From Pseudomonas sp. Irchel s3b2 (lineage in GTDB: Bacteria; Pseudomonadota; Gammaproteobacteria; Pseudomonadales; Pseudomonadaceae): DNA of 64,000 nt. How positions within the stretch are numbered: position 1 is the first letter of the stretch; each line of letters begins with the position of its first letter. A program made the position numbers and the translations under genes. This document shows positions 54,519 through 64,000 of the stretch, piece after piece. Where the stretch lies: the NCBI RefSeq assembly GCF_900187445.1, contig NZ_FYEB01000001.1, positions 558,001 through 622,000 of the forward strand, read 5' to 3'. The notes below the pieces were generated by a model. It saw nothing but the letters and a program-made list of their open reading frames with translations. It made no database searches and was not told the origin of the DNA.

Positions 54519-54553
54519 CGAATTTTCATTGGCAGAGGCAGGCTGAAAATTCG
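54519..54553. repeat. Perfect inverted repeat between mzaE and the methyltransferase gene
   Basis: CGAATTTTCA / TGAAAATTCG, 10 bp each, 15-base loop, in the 162-base gap between two convergent genes. It may stop both transcripts (no clear U-run) or bind a protein. Confidence 0.55.
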
Positions 54554-54625
54554 TTGTCGTTGCGGTTGCCTGCCCCCGAAATTATCTGGCGCTGATTGCG
54601 CTGCTCGATAGTCTGTCCGGTTCAA

Positions 54626-56212
54626 TCAAATGCCAAGTGTCGCTTGACCGTTTTTATCTGATCTATAGGAGTCGATAATCGCAGCGACAACAGCTGCGAT
54701 TTTTCTAGCAAGAAGCGGCGGGACTGCGTTTCCGATCTGTGTGTACTGCTGTGTTCTATTCCCCTCGAAGAAGTAATTGTCAGGAAAAGTTTGCAGTCGC
54801 GCGGCTTCTCGAACAGTCAAACTGCGGCACTGACTTGGATCCGGGTGAATGTAGTAATGGCCATCTTTAGCTATGTGGGCGACGACTGTGGTAGACGGGC
54901 CATCTTCCATTTGAACTCTGAAACGGTCACTAAAGGGGACGGAGTCGGAAGACACGTTTTCATGAGCTGGCAGGAGTTGCGCAGGGAATTGGTGTATTTT
55001 GGGCGAGGTGCCTTTCAGCCTTGCGTAGCTTGCTGCAAAAATATACCTATGGAGGTCAGAGCGCATATGGCTCCTGGCCTCATGCTGTAGCACCCCTTTC
55101 AGTCTTGGGTCGAGGAACCACTCGCGTTGCTTGGTATTCATTTCTGGAACTACATTCCAAGGTATAAATCCACTGCCACTAGATTTCAGCCTCCGTGCGT
55201 CTTCTGCAGCACTTTTCATGGCATCTATTAAATCTCCCCGGCCAGCTTCATAAGATTGTAAAAGCATAGAACTGGCCTCCTCCAAAGCGGAGAGCCAGGC
55301 TTCGAGGGAATCTCCTCCCCTTGAAATTTTGCTCCGTACTGAAGGGAGTCCTGATAAAGCCTGCCCAACTGTGAAAACCGTTTTGCTGGGTTCCATTACA
55401 AACTTGTGCGGACGCTCCAATAGAGCAGGACAGTTCGAGGCAACGTCAGAGCGAATCCCAAGCAGGATAACCCTATGTCGAGCCTGCGGAAGACCGTGAC
55501 GTTCTGCTTGAATGACAAAGTCATGTGGATCTGGTTTCTCCACATCTTTAGGGACGACTAAGGAGCGGATGTTGTACGAAAGGTCTCCGCCGGGAGTCGA
55601 GAGGTCCTCGAAAATTTGTTGGAAAATGTTCGAGCCGCTGTGCTTCGAGGACAGTATGCCTTTCACATTCTCCATGACGAAGATAGTAGGTTTGAACTCG
55701 CGAATAATCCGCAGATATTCTTTATAGAGGAAGTGTTTCTCGTCACTTTCAAACTTCTCTTGGCTTTCGCGTGTCCGACGGGCACGGCCTGCTACAGAGT
55801 ATGCTTGGCACGGCGGGCCGCCTATGAGAATCCATTCACCTGCGCCAATCAGAGCTTCCTTGATCCAATTGTCAACCTCATCCGGCGAAATTTTACCAAG
55901 CTCTGCGAGCTTAGCTTCTTTCGCGGCCTCTATGGCTTCTGCCGGGATGTCCGGATGTTTGAAAAGCTCGTCGCGAGTAATTTCGCCCCGGATGTATTGG
56001 TAGTAAGCGTCTGGCGCTTCGCCTTTCGGAAAAGCGCGAAACAATGCGCGGAGAGATAAAGTCGCGTGAGCGACAGGATCTTTCTCGATCGAGACACGAA
56101 GCTGAAACTTACGTACTCCCTTCTCGGGGCCGCCGATTGAAGAGAATCCCTCCCCGAGACCGCCCGGGCCAGCAAAGAGGTCGATGACCGGGATAGAATC
56201 CTTATATTTCAT
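54626..56212 (-). CDS. DNA (cytosine-5-)-methyltransferase
   Basis: A 528-residue C5-MTase. Motif I VIDLFAGPGGLGEGFSS (9-25), motif IV GGPPCQAYSVAGRARR with catalytic Cys135, motif VI FVMENVKGIL (179-188), motif VIII QAERHGLPQARHRVILLGIR, motif IX REAARLQTFPDNYFF, motif X YTQIGNAVPPLLARKIA. The target-recognition region lies between VIII and IX; its site cannot be read from sequence. Convergent with the Mza operon and paired at the other side with vsr. Probably the protective modification of the region. Confidence 0.93.
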   Translation of the reverse strand: MKYKDSIPVIDLFAGPGGLGEGFSSIGGPEKGVRKFQLRVSIEKDPVAHATLSLRALFRAFPKGEAPDAYYQYIRGEITRDELFKHPDIPAEAIEAAKEAKLAELGKISPDEVDNWIKEALIGAGEWILIGGPPCQAYSVAGRARRTRESQEKFESDEKHFLYKEYLRIIREFKPTIFVMENVKGILSSKHSGSNIFQQIFEDLSTPGGDLSYNIRSLVVPKDVEKPDPHDFVIQAERHGLPQARHRVILLGIRSDVASNCPALLERPHKFVMEPSKTVFTVGQALSGLPSVRSKISRGGDSLEAWLSALEEASSMLLQSYEAGRGDLIDAMKSAAEDARRLKSSGSGFIPWNVVPEMNTKQREWFLDPRLKGVLQHEARSHMRSDLHRYIFAASYARLKGTSPKIHQFPAQLLPAHENVSSDSVPFSDRFRVQMEDGPSTTVVAHIAKDGHYYIHPDPSQCRSLTVREAARLQTFPDNYFFEGNRTQQYTQIGNAVPPLLARKIAAVVAAIIDSYRSDKNGQATLGI

Positions 56213-56541
56213 TGATTTAGTCGATGCGCCTAAGACGAAAATAAAAAAAGCGCACTATAGCGCTCAGGTGAGTTGCGGCCCAGAAGTGACACGCCCTATG
56301 TGCGATAAATGGTAACGGTTCACTAGGTACCGGGCAAGAAATGAACTTTAGGTAGAGGTACCGAGTTCCACCGCTGTAGGTATGCGACAAGGCTTCCGGC
56401 CCATTTCATTTTGTAGCAAAGGCCTCAACGGTCGGGCTGCCATAACGGTTATGAGTTTTGAGTGGCCATTGAGGCCGAAACTGCTGTAAGTGTTGTAAGA
56501 ATTTTCTAAACGTGAGGAGGGGTGAATATCCATGGCCGAAT
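56213..56541. other. Non-coding right edge of the accessory region
   Basis: 329 bases between the methyltransferase start and the nrdB terminator. It holds the methyltransferase promoter and no ORF of note. AAGCGCACTATAGCGCTC at 56250-56267 is a small inverted repeat near the promoter (AGCGC/GCGCT). No attachment-site duplication was found by eye. Confidence 0.5.
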
Positions 56542-56570
56542 AAAAAAGCCCCGATCAGATCGGGGCTTTC
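56542..56570. terminator. Terminator after nrdB
   Basis: AAAAAAGCCCCGATC-A-GATCGGGGCTTTC, 9-bp stem with A/T tracts both ways, 58 bases beyond the nrdB stop. It marks the junction of core and accessory DNA. Confidence 0.9.
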
Positions 56571-56627
56571 AGTTTTTCGATTTTCCGATGTACGACACCA
56601 TCGTCAAATCGCGGAGAAACTAGGAGA

Positions 56628-57878
56628 TCAATCCCAGCTCAAAGCCCCGCCAGTCTGATACTCAATAACCCGAGTCTCAAAGAAATTCTTCTCTTTCTTC
56701 AAGTCCATAATCTCGCTCATCCAAGGGAACGGGTTAGTAGTCCCTGGGTATTCCTCTTTCAAACCAATCTGCGACAAACGACGGTTAGCGATGAACTTCA
56801 GGTAGTCCTCCATCATCGCCGCATTCATGCCCAACACCCCACGAGGCATGGTATCCCGCGCGTATTCAATCTCCAGCTGAGTACCCTGCAGAATCATCTG
56901 CGAAGCTTCTTCCTTCATTTCGGCATCCCACAGGTGCGGGTTTTCGATTTTGATCTGGTTGATCACGTCGATGCCGAAGTTCAGGTGCATGGATTCGTCG
57001 CGCAGGATGTACTGGAACTGCTCGGCGACGCCGGTCATTTTGTTGCGGCGGCCCATGGAGAGGATTTGGGTGAAGCCGCAGTAGAAGAAGATGCCTTCCA
57101 GAACGCAGTAGTAGGCGATCAGGTTGCGCAGCAGTTCTTTGTCGGTTTCGACGGTGCCGGTTTCGAACTTCGGATCGGAGATCGAGCGGGTGTATTTCAA
57201 GCCCCAGGTGGCTTTTTTCGCGACCGATGGGATCTCGTGGTACATGTTGAAGATTTCGCCTTCATCCATGGCCAGCGATTCGATGCAGTACTGGTAGGCG
57301 TGGGTGTGGATCGCCTCTTCGAAGGCCTGGCGCAGGATGTACTGGCGGCATTCCGGGTTGGTGATCAGGCGGTACACGGCCAGGACCAGGTTGTTGGCAA
57401 CCAGGGAGTCGGCGGTGGAGAAGAAGCCGAGGTTGCGCATCACGATGCGGCGCTCGTCGTCGGTCAGGCCTTCCGGGTTTTTCCAGAGGGCGATGTCGGC
57501 GGTCATGTTGACTTCTTGCGGCATCCAGTGGTTTGCGCAGCCGTCCAGGTACTTCTGCCATGCCCAGTCGTACTTGAACGGGACGAGCTGGTTGAGGTCG
57601 GCGCGGCAGTTGATCATGCGCTTTTCATCGACAGCTACACGGGCAGAGGCGCCTTCCAGTTCGGCGAGGCCTTCGGCGACGTCGAGGGAATCCAGGGCAG
57701 CCTTGGCGCGGGCGATCGCGGCGGAGTCCGTCGCGGTCACGGCGCGGGCCTCTTGAGCGGCGGCACCACCGGCGCTGTCGAGGCGGTCCATGTTGGCTTC
57801 AGAAGCGTGGCCGGCATTGGCGCCTTTTACAGCGACTTCGCCGTCATCTTCTTTGTCGAATTCGTCCCAGCTCAGCAT
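56628..57878 (-). CDS. nrdB: Class Ia ribonucleotide reductase, beta subunit
   Basis: A 416-residue subunit of the aerobic ribonucleotide reductase that carries the diiron-tyrosyl radical. Iron ligands and radical Tyr are in the stretch [22 protein letters not shown], with further Glu/His in [11 protein letters not shown] and [16 protein letters not shown]. An N-terminal extension ([22 protein letters not shown]...) precedes [25 protein letters not shown]. The start at ATG 57878 follows GGAG; an in-frame extension to 58073 is leader DNA. nrdA is not adjacent within the window. Confidence 0.95.
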   Translation of the reverse strand: MLSWDEFDKEDDGEVAVKGANAGHASEANMDRLDSAGGAAAQEARAVTATDSAAIARAKAALDSLDVAEGLAELEGASARVAVDEKRMINCRADLNQLVPFKYDWAWQKYLDGCANHWMPQEVNMTADIALWKNPEGLTDDERRIVMRNLGFFSTADSLVANNLVLAVYRLITNPECRQYILRQAFEEAIHTHAYQYCIESLAMDEGEIFNMYHEIPSVAKKATWGLKYTRSISDPKFETGTVETDKELLRNLIAYYCVLEGIFFYCGFTQILSMGRRNKMTGVAEQFQYILRDESMHLNFGIDVINQIKIENPHLWDAEMKEEASQMILQGTQLEIEYARDTMPRGVLGMNAAMMEDYLKFIANRRLSQIGLKEEYPGTTNPFPWMSEIMDLKKEKNFFETRVIEYQTGGALSWD

Positions 57879-57977
57879 GACGTGTCGTCTCCTGCGTGAG
57901 GGCCAGTTGCCCGTGTGAAAACTGATAGGTTGGTTTTTCACACGGCCGGTACTGGCCGCGTTGGATCTAAAGGAAAT

Positions 57978-58013
57978 CGTTTTTTGCAGCGGTACCGTTT
58001 TTTGCAGCGGTAC
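57978..58013. repeat. Perfect 18-bp tandem duplication in the nrdB leader
   Basis: CGTTTTTTGCAGCGGTAC occurs twice head to tail, 100-135 bases upstream of the nrdB start codon. It may be a slippage duplication or a pair of regulator sites. Confidence 0.8.
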
Positions 58014-58547
58014 GCAGGCAACAAACAGAATTTTGTACGGGTTCCCGAAGCCGCTGATGGGCGCAGAAAACATGAACTGCTTCTGCGTGGGCTTCAGACT
58101 GGCTTTTCACCCTGTAAGGGAATATTGCAGCCCCGTTTAAGTGCGCATTATAAGGAAATTTTCAGCCCCGTGGTGCGACGAAGTGGCACCTGGAGGGGAC
58201 GGCGAGGGGCGTTTTCAGGTTGGAGCGAGGGTTTACAGGGCTTTGGCGAAGGAAGTTTTTTTTTCGCCTGTTTTGGCTGGTTTTTGACGGTGAGGTCAGG
58301 GTGATCGCGTCGTTATGGTCTGTTGTTGTGTTGCAAGTCAGGTGGGACGGGGCTTTCAGGGGCGGCGAAGGGTTTTTGTGGGCGGGATTGTGTGCAGTTT
58401 TTGACTGAAAATGTTCTTGAAATGGATTGCTCAAAAAACAGCCAAAAATGGCGATTTTTACTACATGTAGTGGTTTTGGTCGATTTTTGACCACTCCAGA
58501 CACAACTACGCCCGGCCGAAGTCGGGCTGTGAGGTCGCGTTCAGTTT
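58014..58547. other. Long nrdB upstream region with a palindrome
   Basis: About 530 bases without a credible gene; a 113-codon minus-strand frame at 58162-58503 is T/P/K-rich, without homology or ribosome site. It carries a perfect 12-base palindrome, ACTACATGTAGT, at 58460-58471, with partial likeness to NrdR boxes. The distance to nrdB (580 bases) is large for that, so the role stays open. Confidence 0.4.
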
Positions 58548-58820
58548 TCAGCTGAAACGAGCTGCACCTACGTGGTCAGAACCGTCAGCAGCGACTTTGG
58601 CGGCGCCAGTGTGATCAAAGCCATCAGCAGCGACCTTGGCAGCGCCAGTGCGATCAAAACCATCAGAAGCAAAAGACGCCGAACCAGTATGGTCGTAACC
58701 ATCAGAAGCGACAGCCGCTTCAGTGAAAGCAGCCGAGCCAGTGCGGTCGTAGCCATCGGCGGCGAAGGTATTGGCAGCCAGGACGGAAAGGGTCAGGGCG
58801 AGGATCAATTTGGTTTTCAT
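58548..58820 (-). CDS. Small secreted protein with DG(Y/F)D(R/H)TG tandem repeats
   Basis: A 90-residue protein with signal peptide MKTKLILALTLSVLAANTFA (ATG 58820). The mature part is five degenerate repeats of 11-14 residues, each opening with D-G-(Y/F/S)-D-(R/H)-(T/V)-G followed by a small Ala/Ser/Val-rich turn (e.g. ADGFDRTGAAKVA). It is acidic, without Cys. Function unknown; small repeat proteins of this style are known in Pseudomonas as hypothetical proteins. No partner gene. Confidence 0.7.
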   Translation of the reverse strand: MKTKLILALTLSVLAANTFAADGYDRTGSAAFTEAAVASDGYDHTGSASFASDGFDRTGAAKVAADGFDHTGAAKVAADGSDHVGAARFS

Positions 58821-59007
58821 GGTAGTGGCTCCAGGTTGGTTGGCGTTTTGTGCCTTGGGTGTGGAATTCATACTACGTCAACTATTTTGATTAAAAAGCG
58901 CAAATAATTGCCTTAAATAATCGCATTTATCGATGCGTTGCTCAGCACTTCATTTGTCTTTTAAAGCGGGCGGATGGGTCGAATCTTGGGAAATAAAAGT
59001 AGGCGGA

Positions 59008-59265
59008 TCAGCCGTTAGAGCAGCCGTTACCCATGACGCTGTAGCGCAGAATGTGCCGCTGGCCTTTGGAATCGTCGTATTCCATTTTTGCCGGAACAAC
59101 TTCGCAGACATTCGGGATTTCACTCATCGATACCACTTTGGCAATGTCCAGATGGGTGGAGTATGTGTATTCCTCGATGGGCTGCTGTGCGACATCAGTC
59201 GGAACCTCATCTGCCATGGCGGTTGCGCACAGACTGCTGAGGGCCAGAACCAATAAAGCTTTCAT
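59008..59265 (-). CDS. DUF2790 family secreted protein
   Basis: An 85-residue protein with signal peptide MKALLVLALSSLCATAMA (ATG 59265, GGTAAA upstream). The DUF2790 body is EEYTYSTHLDIAKVVSMSEIPNVCEVVPAKMEYDDSKGQRHILRYSVMGNGCSNG, approximate. It has two Cys likely joined as a disulfide in the periplasm. Pseudomonas encodes several such proteins, often linked to copper or envelope stress regulons; no role is proven here. Monocistronic. Confidence 0.82.
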   Translation of the reverse strand: MKALLVLALSSLCATAMADEVPTDVAQQPIEEYTYSTHLDIAKVVSMSEIPNVCEVVPAKMEYDDSKGQRHILRYSVMGNGCSNG

Positions 59266-59730
59266 TTGAAATTTACCTTTCTGAGGTCGAATGGGGTCGC
59301 GCAATCTTTGGGATGGCGTTTGGAGCTTTAATAAAGAGTCTTGGATTAACTGCCTTCGTGGGGGCTGCAACTGGGTTAATCACGTTGCCTTGTTGGCGAG
59401 ACCGATTTTAGGCTTGGGGGTGGCGCGCATATAGCCGTGCTTTTGAGAAACACCTTTGGCAGATTTGGTAACAATCCCCGCGAGCCAGCCCATCTCCACT
59501 GCGCAGAATCTGCCGAAGACTGCGATCTTTCGACTGAAAAAGCCGAAGATCAAAAGATCACAGGCTTCGCCTGCTTCTACGTAGGCCCTAATGGCCGGGT
59601 TTGAGCGCCTCGTCGCGGTATAGCCACATTTTGTAGGGGCTTGTTACTACCATCGTCGAATGGTTCTATAGGCCCCGCCCGGCTACAACTGGGGCCATAC
59701 AAAAACAACTATTCCACCGAGGTAAGAAAG
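59266..59730. other. Region between the DUF2790 gene and acsA
   Basis: 465 bases without a gene. At 59500-59590 it carries another Pseudomonas-style intergenic repeat (GCGATCTTTCGACTGAAAAA; GATCAAAAGATCACAGGCTT). The last 100 bases must hold the acsA promoter. No sigma-54 site was found by eye. Confidence 0.5.
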
Positions 59731-61686
<1,956 letters not shown>

Positions 61687-61707
61687 GCGCCGGTTCTTGA
61701 GTCATCG

Positions 61708-61744
61708 AAGCCCCGCCAGATGTTGAGTCTGGTGGGGTTTTTTT
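61708..61744 (+). terminator. Rho-independent terminator after acsA
   Basis: AAGCCCCGCCAGA-TGTTGAG-TCTGGTGGGGTTTTTTT, 12-bp stem, 22 bases after the stop. Confidence 0.92.
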
Positions 61745-61783
61745 ATGTGATCAGGTTGGGAGCGTCGTCGGCTGTGCGGGCCT

Positions 61784-61872
61784 CTTCGCGGGCAAGCCTC
61801 GCTCCTACAGGGTTGTATTGTTCGCCAATTTTGATCGACTCAAACCTGTAGGAGCGAGGCTTGCCCGCGAAG
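61784..61872. repeat. REPIN
   Basis: Units CTCTTCGCGGGCAAGCCTCG (with CTCCTACAGG) and CCTGTAGGAGCGAGGCTTGC (with CCGCGAAG) with a spacer of about 31 bases, after acsA. Confidence 0.9.
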
Positions 61873-62384
61873 GCGATCTATCAGGCGCCCAATAATTATC
61901 GGCTTCCCCCGTAGGCCATTTCCCACTGTTACCCATCACCCTTCAAGTAACTGAATGTGTAACCGCACGCCCGACAACGAGGCGTTGGGAAACGCAAAGC
62001 CCCGTTTCAGGGCTTCTCAACCCGGCATGAAAAATAAGACCCCACGCTGTGCTTGCCGGATTAGAAGGGTTTGCCAATAATGGGCCCGCAATTTGCAATA
62101 TAGATCGGTTCACTGTCTTTTGCTCTTGCATGAAATTGCAAGGCTGTCAACGCGTTCAAGCGGCTTTCTCGGTGCATCTGTAATTTGTTGTCGCATTGAA
62201 GAAATATCGGCTTCCGGCCTGTCGTTAGAATGCCGATCACTCGCTCGTCGTTGCCTGCGTTGAAATCAATGTTGAAATCAGCCCGCGGTTCCCAGGACGC
62301 AGCACGGCTTCGCTGTTTAACCCATTCGCATATTGGGCTGTCGCTCACTCTGCCGTTTTTGCCCTTTACCGATGGAGTCCCAAG
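61873..62384. other. Upstream region of the aot operon
   Basis: About 510 bases without an ORF of credible coding quality. AT-richer DNA at 62080-62220 (TTGCAATATAGATCGGTTC; TTGCATGAAATTGCAAGGC, with the small palindrome TTGCA-TGAAA-TTGCAA) is the likely promoter/ArgR-type control region, but no ArgR box could be confirmed by eye. Confidence 0.45.
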
Positions 62385-63158
62385 ATGAAGAAACTTGTGC
62401 TGCTTGGCGCCCTGGCACTGTCCGTGCTGTCCCTGCCGACCTTCGCTGATGACAAGCCCGTAAAAATCGGTATCGAAGCGGCTTACCCTCCGTTCGCCTC
62501 CAAGGCGCCGGACGGCAGCATCGTCGGTTTCGACTACGACATCGGCAATGCCCTGTGCGAAGAGATGAAGGTCAAGTGCGTGTGGGTCGAGCAAGAATTC
62601 GACGGCCTGATTCCGGCACTCAAAGTGCGCAAGATCGACGCGATCCTGTCGTCCATGTCGATCACTGAAGACCGCAAGAAGTCCGTGGACTTCACCAACA
62701 AGTACTACAACACCCCGGCTCGCCTGGTCATGAAGGCTGGCACTCAGGTCAGCGAAAACCTGGCTGAGTTGAAGGGCAAGAACATCGGCGTGCAACGTGG
62801 TTCGATCCACGAGCGTTTCGCCCGCGAAGTCCTGGCCCCGTTGGGTGCCGAGATCAAGCCTTACGGCTCGCAGAACGAAATCTACCTCGACGTGGCCGCT
62901 GGCCGCCTCGACGGCACCGTGGCAGACGCTACGCTGCTGGATGACGGTTTCCTGAAAACCGACGCCGGCAAGGGCTTCGCCTTCGTTGGCCCGGCCTTCA
63001 CCGACGTCAAATACTTCGGCGACGGCGTAGGTATCGCGGTTCGCAAGGGCGACGCCTTGAAAGACAAGATCAACACCGCGATCGCGGCCATTCGCGAGAA
63101 CGGCAAGTACAAGCAAATCCAGGACAAGTACTTCGCCTTCGATATCTACGGCAAGTAA
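62385..63158 (+). CDS. aotJ: Arginine/ornithine ABC transporter, periplasmic binding protein
   Basis: A 257-residue solute-binding protein with signal peptide [24 protein letters not shown]_bac_3 pattern: [82 protein letters not shown], approximate, and the C-terminal [17 protein letters not shown]. It delivers basic amino acids to the AotQM channel. Position beside acsA matches P. aeruginosa (PA0887-PA0890, from memory). ArgR control is expected. Confidence 0.9.
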   Translation: MKKLVLLGALALSVLSLPTFADDKPVKIGIEAAYPPFASKAPDGSIVGFDYDIGNALCEEMKVKCVWVEQEFDGLIPALKVRKIDAILSSMSITEDRKKSVDFTNKYYNTPARLVMKAGTQVSENLAELKGKNIGVQRGSIHERFAREVLAPLGAEIKPYGSQNEIYLDVAAGRLDGTVADATLLDDGFLKTDAGKGFAFVGPAFTDVKYFGDGVGIAVRKGDALKDKINTAIAAIRENGKYKQIQDKYFAFDIYGK

Positions 63159-63248
63159 TCGTCCCCGCAGTAAGTCCGAAATGGCGCAAGCAACAGGATC
63201 TCTGAGGTTTGCGCCATTTTTTCATCCCAACTTTCGAGGACCTGAATC

Positions 63249-63938
63249 ATGTTGAAAGGCTACGGGGCTGTCATCCTCGATGGCGCATGGCTGACGCTTC
63301 AGCTCGCCTTGTCGTCCATGGCCCTGGCCATCGTTCTGGGGCTGATCGGCGTAGCGTTGCGTCTGTCGCCGGTGCGCTGGCTGGCCTGGCTGGGCGATCT
63401 GTATTCCACGGTGATCCGCGGTATTCCCGACCTAGTGTTGATCCTGCTGATTTTCTACGGCGGCCAGGACCTGCTCAACCGCGTCGCGCCGATGCTCGGC
63501 TATGACGACTACATCGACCTGAACCCGTTGGCCGCCGGTATCGGCACCTTGGGCTTCATCTTCGGTGCGTACCTGTCGGAAACCTTCCGTGGTGCCTTCA
63601 TGGCAATTCCGAAGGGGCAGGCAGAAGCCGGCATGGCGTATGGCATGAGCAGTTTTCAGGTGTTCTTCCGGGTGTTGGTGCCGCAGATGATTCGTCTGGC
63701 GATTCCGGGTTTCACCAACAACTGGCTGGTATTGACCAAGGCGACCGCGCTGATTTCGGTGGTCGGTCTGCAAGACATGATGTTCAAGGCCAAGCAGGCG
63801 GCAGACGCTACCCGCGAGCCTTTCACCTTCTTCCTCGCAGTGGCGGCGATGTACCTGGTGATCACCAGCGTCTCGTTGCTGGCATTGCGTCACCTTGAGA
63901 AGCGCTACTCGGTAGGCGTAAGGGCGGCTGATCTATGA
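63249..63938 (+). CDS. aotQ: Arginine/ornithine ABC transporter, permease subunit
   Basis: A 229-residue inner-membrane permease of the His/Glu/Gln/Arg/opine family with five to six helices. The EAA loop is YLSETFRGAFMAIPKGQAEAGMAYGMSSFQVFFRVLVPQMIRLAIPGF. Forms a heterodimeric channel with AotM, driven by AotP. Start ATG 63249; its stop overlaps the start of aotM (ATGA). Confidence 0.9.
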   Translation: MLKGYGAVILDGAWLTLQLALSSMALAIVLGLIGVALRLSPVRWLAWLGDLYSTVIRGIPDLVLILLIFYGGQDLLNRVAPMLGYDDYIDLNPLAAGIGTLGFIFGAYLSETFRGAFMAIPKGQAEAGMAYGMSSFQVFFRVLVPQMIRLAIPGFTNNWLVLTKATALISVVGLQDMMFKAKQAADATREPFTFFLAVAAMYLVITSVSLLALRHLEKRYSVGVRAADL

Positions 63939-64000
63939 TCTTCGACTACAACGTCATTTGGGAGGCCTTGCCGCTGTACTTCGGCGGCCTGGTGACCACC
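63935..64000 (+). CDS. aotM: Arginine/ornithine ABC transporter, second permease subunit (start only)
   Basis: The first 22 residues, MIFDYNVIWEALPLYFGGLV and on, of an AotM/HisM-type permease that runs off the right edge. The ATG overlaps the aotQ stop codon. Confidence 0.85.
   Translation, partial: MIFDYNVIWEALPLYFGGLVTT

Noticed and set aside
42501..56541. tRNA-type attachment site and integrase for the island
   Set aside because: No tRNA gene, integrase frame or matching direct repeats at the two ends could be found by eye, so no mobile-element boundaries are drawn.
58162..58503. 113-codon minus-strand ORF upstream of nrdB
   Set aside because: Thr/Pro/Lys-rich composition, no Shine-Dalgarno, spans homopolymer-rich leader DNA; not annotated as a gene.
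62080..62384. ArgR box before aotJ
   Set aside because: ArgR control is expected from P. aeruginosa, but no pair of half-sites could be read with confidence in the upstream region.

Overview
The window looks like a chromosomal segment of a fluorescent-group Pseudomonas. Most genes are GC-rich with GC-ending codons. Nine REPIN-type inverted repeats built on the GTAGGAGCGAGGCTTGCCCGCGAAG-like unit sit between genes, and acsA-aotJ-aotQ-aotM follow each other in the order I know from P. aeruginosa. Full-length aceK, hrpA, lpxO, cysK, nrdB, aqpZ and bglX, together with the Pseudomonas-typical DUF2025 and DUF2790 proteins, agree with this. No rRNA, tRNA, CRISPR array or transposase was found.

Layout. 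0-4 kb: start of a MoxR-type ATPase, a DUF748 protein, cysK and lpxO. 3.8-5 kb: a small hypothetical gene, a frameshifted acetyltransferase-like gene and about 450 bases with no convincing gene. 5-18 kb: two EamA exporters, aceK, hrpA, a KAS III enzyme followed by an ECF sigma/anti-sigma pair, an OprO/P-type porin with a candidate Pho box, and a DUF482-type acyltransferase. 18-36 kb: aqpZ and many small metabolic and regulatory units. These include a SnoaL-YciI-ECF42 operon with its own matching promoter, divergent regulator/target pairs (LysR/PACE, LysR/amidotransferase-monooxygenase, TetR/metallo-beta-lactamase fold), a chemoreceptor, a GAF histidine kinase, a PepSY protein behind a PmrA-like box, and glpQ. 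36-42.5 kb: two HTH genes, bglX, AraC/TauE and two poorly known proteins.

42.8-56.2 kb is the accessory region and the main interest. It opens with a phage-type antirepressor (BRO-N) gene. Its leader carries two small coupled ORFs and a short promoter-terminator RNA unit complementary to the first of them, which strongly resembles the C4 antisense RNA-icd-ant circuit of phages P1/P7. Next come vsr and then a tightly coupled five-gene operon: ankyrin-RpoD-like sigma, GHKL (MutL/MORC-type) ATPase, Z1 helicase, DUF4420 PD-(D/E)XK nuclease and AIPR. From memory this matches the mzaABCDE anti-phage system. A convergent 5-cytosine DNA methyltransferase closes the block. No integrase is visible. The DNA is visibly more AT-rich, and the core resumes at the nrdB terminator.

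56.5-64 kb: nrdB with an unusual long leader, a small secreted tandem-repeat protein, a DUF2790 protein, acsA, and the start of the arginine/ornithine ABC transporter operon aotJQM, which runs off the right edge.

Taken together, most of the window is housekeeping and nutrient-uptake functions (cysteine, acetate, phosphate, arginine, glyoxylate-shunt control). The accessory block probably combines phage restriction (Mza), DNA methylation with mismatch repair of the methylated site (methyltransferase plus Vsr), and an RNA-regulated prophage-type antirepressor. All family assignments are by reading motifs and from memory; no database search was possible.
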